Shown: one piece after another, positions 25,760-27,522 of the stretch
Layout of the letters: each line of letters begins with the position of its first letter
Position numbering within the stretch: the first letter of the stretch is position 1
Assembly (NCBI GenBank): GCA_021783435.1
Contig: JAJXUC010000036.1
Coordinates: 1 to 27,522, forward strand
Length of the DNA stretch: 27,522 bases
Reading direction: 5' to 3'
Origin: Pseudomonadota bacterium
Lineage (GTDB): Bacteria > Pseudomonadota > Gammaproteobacteria > Burkholderiales > Burkholderiaceae
Program-made: the position numbers and the translations under genes
The notes under the pieces: model-generated
What the model saw: the letters and a program-made list of their open reading frames with translations, nothing else
Told to the model about the DNA's origin: nothing
Database searches by the model: none

Positions 25760-27181
25760 ATGGCCCGCCTCGCCCCCGAGCCGGCTCCCGCTTCGTTCAG
25801 GGAGTTGGCACGCCAGATCGCTGACATGCATCTCCCCGCCTTCGGGGTGACTTTGCAGGCGGTGGTCCAGGCCACGGAAAGCGATGCCCTGTCTGGTCAT
25901 CAAATCGCCGAGGTCATCCTGCACGACCCGGCGCTGACCTCCCACGTTCTGCGTGCCGCCAATGCCGCCTACCTGGGCTATGGCGGTCACAGCAAGATCG
26001 TCACGGTCAGCCGCGCCGTCGTGGTGCTTGGCATCCAGGCCATACGCACCGTATGCATCTCGGCGCTGACCATCGAGGCGATGGGGGCAAGCGGCCGCTT
26101 CGGTCCACGGGTCCAAGACGCCCTGGGGCGCGCCCTGCACGCCGCCGTCCAGGCGCGCGACATGGGCCTGCGCAGGCGGCTGAGCAAAGATGCGGCCGAA
26201 CGTCTGTTCGTCGAGGCGGTGCTGGGCAGCGTGGGCGAAATGGCCTTCTGGTGCTTCGCCGGCGATTATGCGCAGCGGCTAGACATGGCCCTGCGGGCCG
26301 GCATGCCACAGCCCCAAGCCGAGCAGGACACGCTGGGCACCACCCTGCGCCAGTTCGGACGCGATCTGCTGCAAGCCTGGAACCTCGGCGCGATCCTTCA
26401 AAACAGCAAGGAAGTCGAACTCGCCACGGCCCTGAGCCTGGCTTCCCAGCAAGGCTGGGACACGGTTGAGGTGACGCGCACCGCGCAAGCCATTGGCACC
26501 CTGCTCAAGCAATCTGATGACGAAACCCTGGCAAGCCTCAAACGCAACGCCGACGAGGCCGTGAGCCTGGCGGTGGCCCTGGGCGCACCCAAGACATTGC
26601 CCTATATCGCATCGCCGTCCGAGACCCCGGCCGTGTCCGCCGCGACGACTCCGGATGAAGCCTCGCTGGGCGCAGTTGCCGCTCGCTACCCCGATCCAAA
26701 CCTGCAGTTGCAGCTACGCACGCTCGCCGAAATGGGCAAAGTCGCGCTCACACGCAAGGATCTGCCCATGCTGCTGGAAACCTGTCTGGAAGGCATGCAC
26801 CGTGCCGTGGCCCTGGATCGTTGCGTGTTGTGTCTCGTGACGCCAGCCAGGACCCAACTCGTCGCACGCATGGCCGTGGGTCACGGTGCGGCGGATTTGC
26901 GTCCGCGCTTCATGTGGGACTGCGACACCGAACTCGACACTCTGCTCAAGCCGCAGGGGGCGCACTGGTTTACCGAGGCGTCTCCAGCTCCGGCATTCAT
27001 CCGGCAAGCAAGCAGCGCCCCACAATGCTTCCTGGCGGCGTTCACCGTGGACCTTAAAGTCATCGGCCTGTTCTATGCCGACCGCAAACCATCGGGCCGC
27101 GAACTCGACGCCGAAGCCTTCGAGGGCTTCAGGAATTTCGTGGCGCAAGCCGAGATGGTCGTCCGCGCGCTGCCCCGCTGA
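25760..27181 (+). CDS. HDOD domain protein with C-terminal GAF domain
   Basis: 473 residues. The N-terminal HDOD domain (about 12-210) has LPAFGVTLQAVVQATES, IAEVILHDPALTSHVLRAANAA and IVTVSRAVVVLGIQAIR; HDOD is a degenerate HD domain without nuclease metal ligands, used in signalling. A helical linker spans about 220-300. A GAF-like domain (about 310-470) follows, with LLETCLEGMHRAVALDRCVLCLVTP and FTVDLKVIGLFYADRK. I chose the ATG at 25760 because family similarity begins just after it; the frame is open back to 25511 but that leader does not look like protein. Divergent from the methyltransferase. No output domain such as GGDEF or EAL is present. Confidence 0.88.
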   Translation: MARLAPEPAPASFRELARQIADMHLPAFGVTLQAVVQATESDALSGHQIAEVILHDPALTSHVLRAANAAYLGYGGHSKIVTVSRAVVVLGIQAIRTVCISALTIEAMGASGRFGPRVQDALGRALHAAVQARDMGLRRRLSKDAAERLFVEAVLGSVGEMAFWCFAGDYAQRLDMALRAGMPQPQAEQDTLGTTLRQFGRDLLQAWNLGAILQNSKEVELATALSLASQQGWDTVEVTRTAQAIGTLLKQSDDETLASLKRNADEAVSLAVALGAPKTLPYIASPSETPAVSAATTPDEASLGAVAARYPDPNLQLQLRTLAEMGKVALTRKDLPMLLETCLEGMHRAVALDRCVLCLVTPARTQLVARMAVGHGAADLRPRFMWDCDTELDTLLKPQGAHWFTEASPAPAFIRQASSAPQCFLAAFTVDLKVIGLFYADRKPSGRELDAEAFEGFRNFVAQAEMVVRALPR

Positions 27182-27387
27182 GCATCCGTCTAGACCCGGT
27201 GCCGGATACACGAGCCCGGCTCACGGCAACGAAACACCTCGAACCTCCAACACACGTCCCTGACTCGCCTGCGCGCGGGATGGCGATGCGCGGGTTTAGC
27301 GTCTTGCTGCAGCCTTTCGGATGCAGACGCTCCTGCTGGGCATAATTGAGGGCTTGCTCACAACGCCATCTCGGCACCCCCTCGGCT

Positions 27388-27522
27388 GTGGCCACCGACC
27401 AGCAACTCTCGGATTTTTTGCGCAGCGTCGACAAACGCGCATTCAAACGCGCGCAATACGCCACGCAAAACGCCGATGCGGCGCTCGATGTGGTGCAGGA
27501 CTCGATGATCCGCCTGGCCGAG
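27388..27522 (+). CDS. RNA polymerase sigma-70-family (ECF-like) factor, first 45 codons
   Basis: Partial at the right edge. From GTG at 27388 the frame reads VATDQQLSDFLRSVDKRAF, then YATQNADAALDVVQDSMIRLAE. This matches region 1.2/2 of a betaproteobacterial sigma factor group (SDFLxSVxxRAFK, AALDxVQDSMIRLAE). In-frame TAA at 27343 limits the start. No good ribosome-binding site is seen before the GTG, so the exact start is uncertain. The 206 bp between the HDOD stop and this start show no other gene. Confidence 0.75.
   Translation, partial: MATDQQLSDFLRSVDKRAFKRAQYATQNADAALDVVQDSMIRLAE

Overview
The window reads as a chromosomal segment of a high-GC proteobacterium, most likely a betaproteobacterium (Burkholderiales). 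A metal- or acid-tolerant genus such as Thiomonas would fit the protein content, but the genus is inference. Coding density is high and many gene junctions are ATGA overlaps. REGION 1 (1-726, minus strand): fliO and the first half of fliP, flagellar export-gate genes running off the left edge. REGION 2 (1081-7024, plus): a compact sufB-C-D-S-U-T operon for Fe-S cluster assembly. It has no sufA or sufE. Its -10 box lies inside a perfect inverted repeat. REGION 3 (7088-10928): a nitric-oxide / iron-centre stress block. It holds a DUF2249 gene and ric/ytfE (di-iron repair protein), divergent from an NsrR-like Rrf2 regulator with three cysteines. Next comes a second minus-strand unit (a truncated DUF488 gene, alkA, a hemerythrin), divergent from another hemerythrin. 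The regulator sits beside the Fe-S assembly operon, so assembly, repair and sensing are encoded together. REGION 4 (about 10950-19192): an island-like segment. On the left it starts with a broken IS21-type istA and a 50-bp palindromic relic. On the right it ends at a tRNA-Arg(UCU) gene whose 3' side carries GGGGGA repeats. The cargo, all minus strand, is a SAM methyltransferase, a small membrane protein of unknown role, and a tolC-type lipoprotein / membrane-fusion / RND pump tripartite exporter with 4-bp overlaps. A short plus-strand ORF stopped by a TGA lies between. REGION 5 (19291-22543, minus): a copper module of cueR-like merR followed by copA. The copA frame runs without a stop into a complete CopZ-like chaperone domain that still has its own ribosome-binding site and ATG, so it could be made as both a fusion and a free chaperone. 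REGION 6 (22544-23525): non-coding or relic DNA with several hairpins, then a tRNA-Asp(GUC) gene with a strong promoter and intrinsic terminator. REGION 7 (23837-27522): a LysE-family exporter, a second SAM methyltransferase, a divergent HDOD-GAF signalling protein, and the first 45 codons of a sigma-70-like factor at the right edge. All functional calls come from reading motifs and gene order; no database search was possible.
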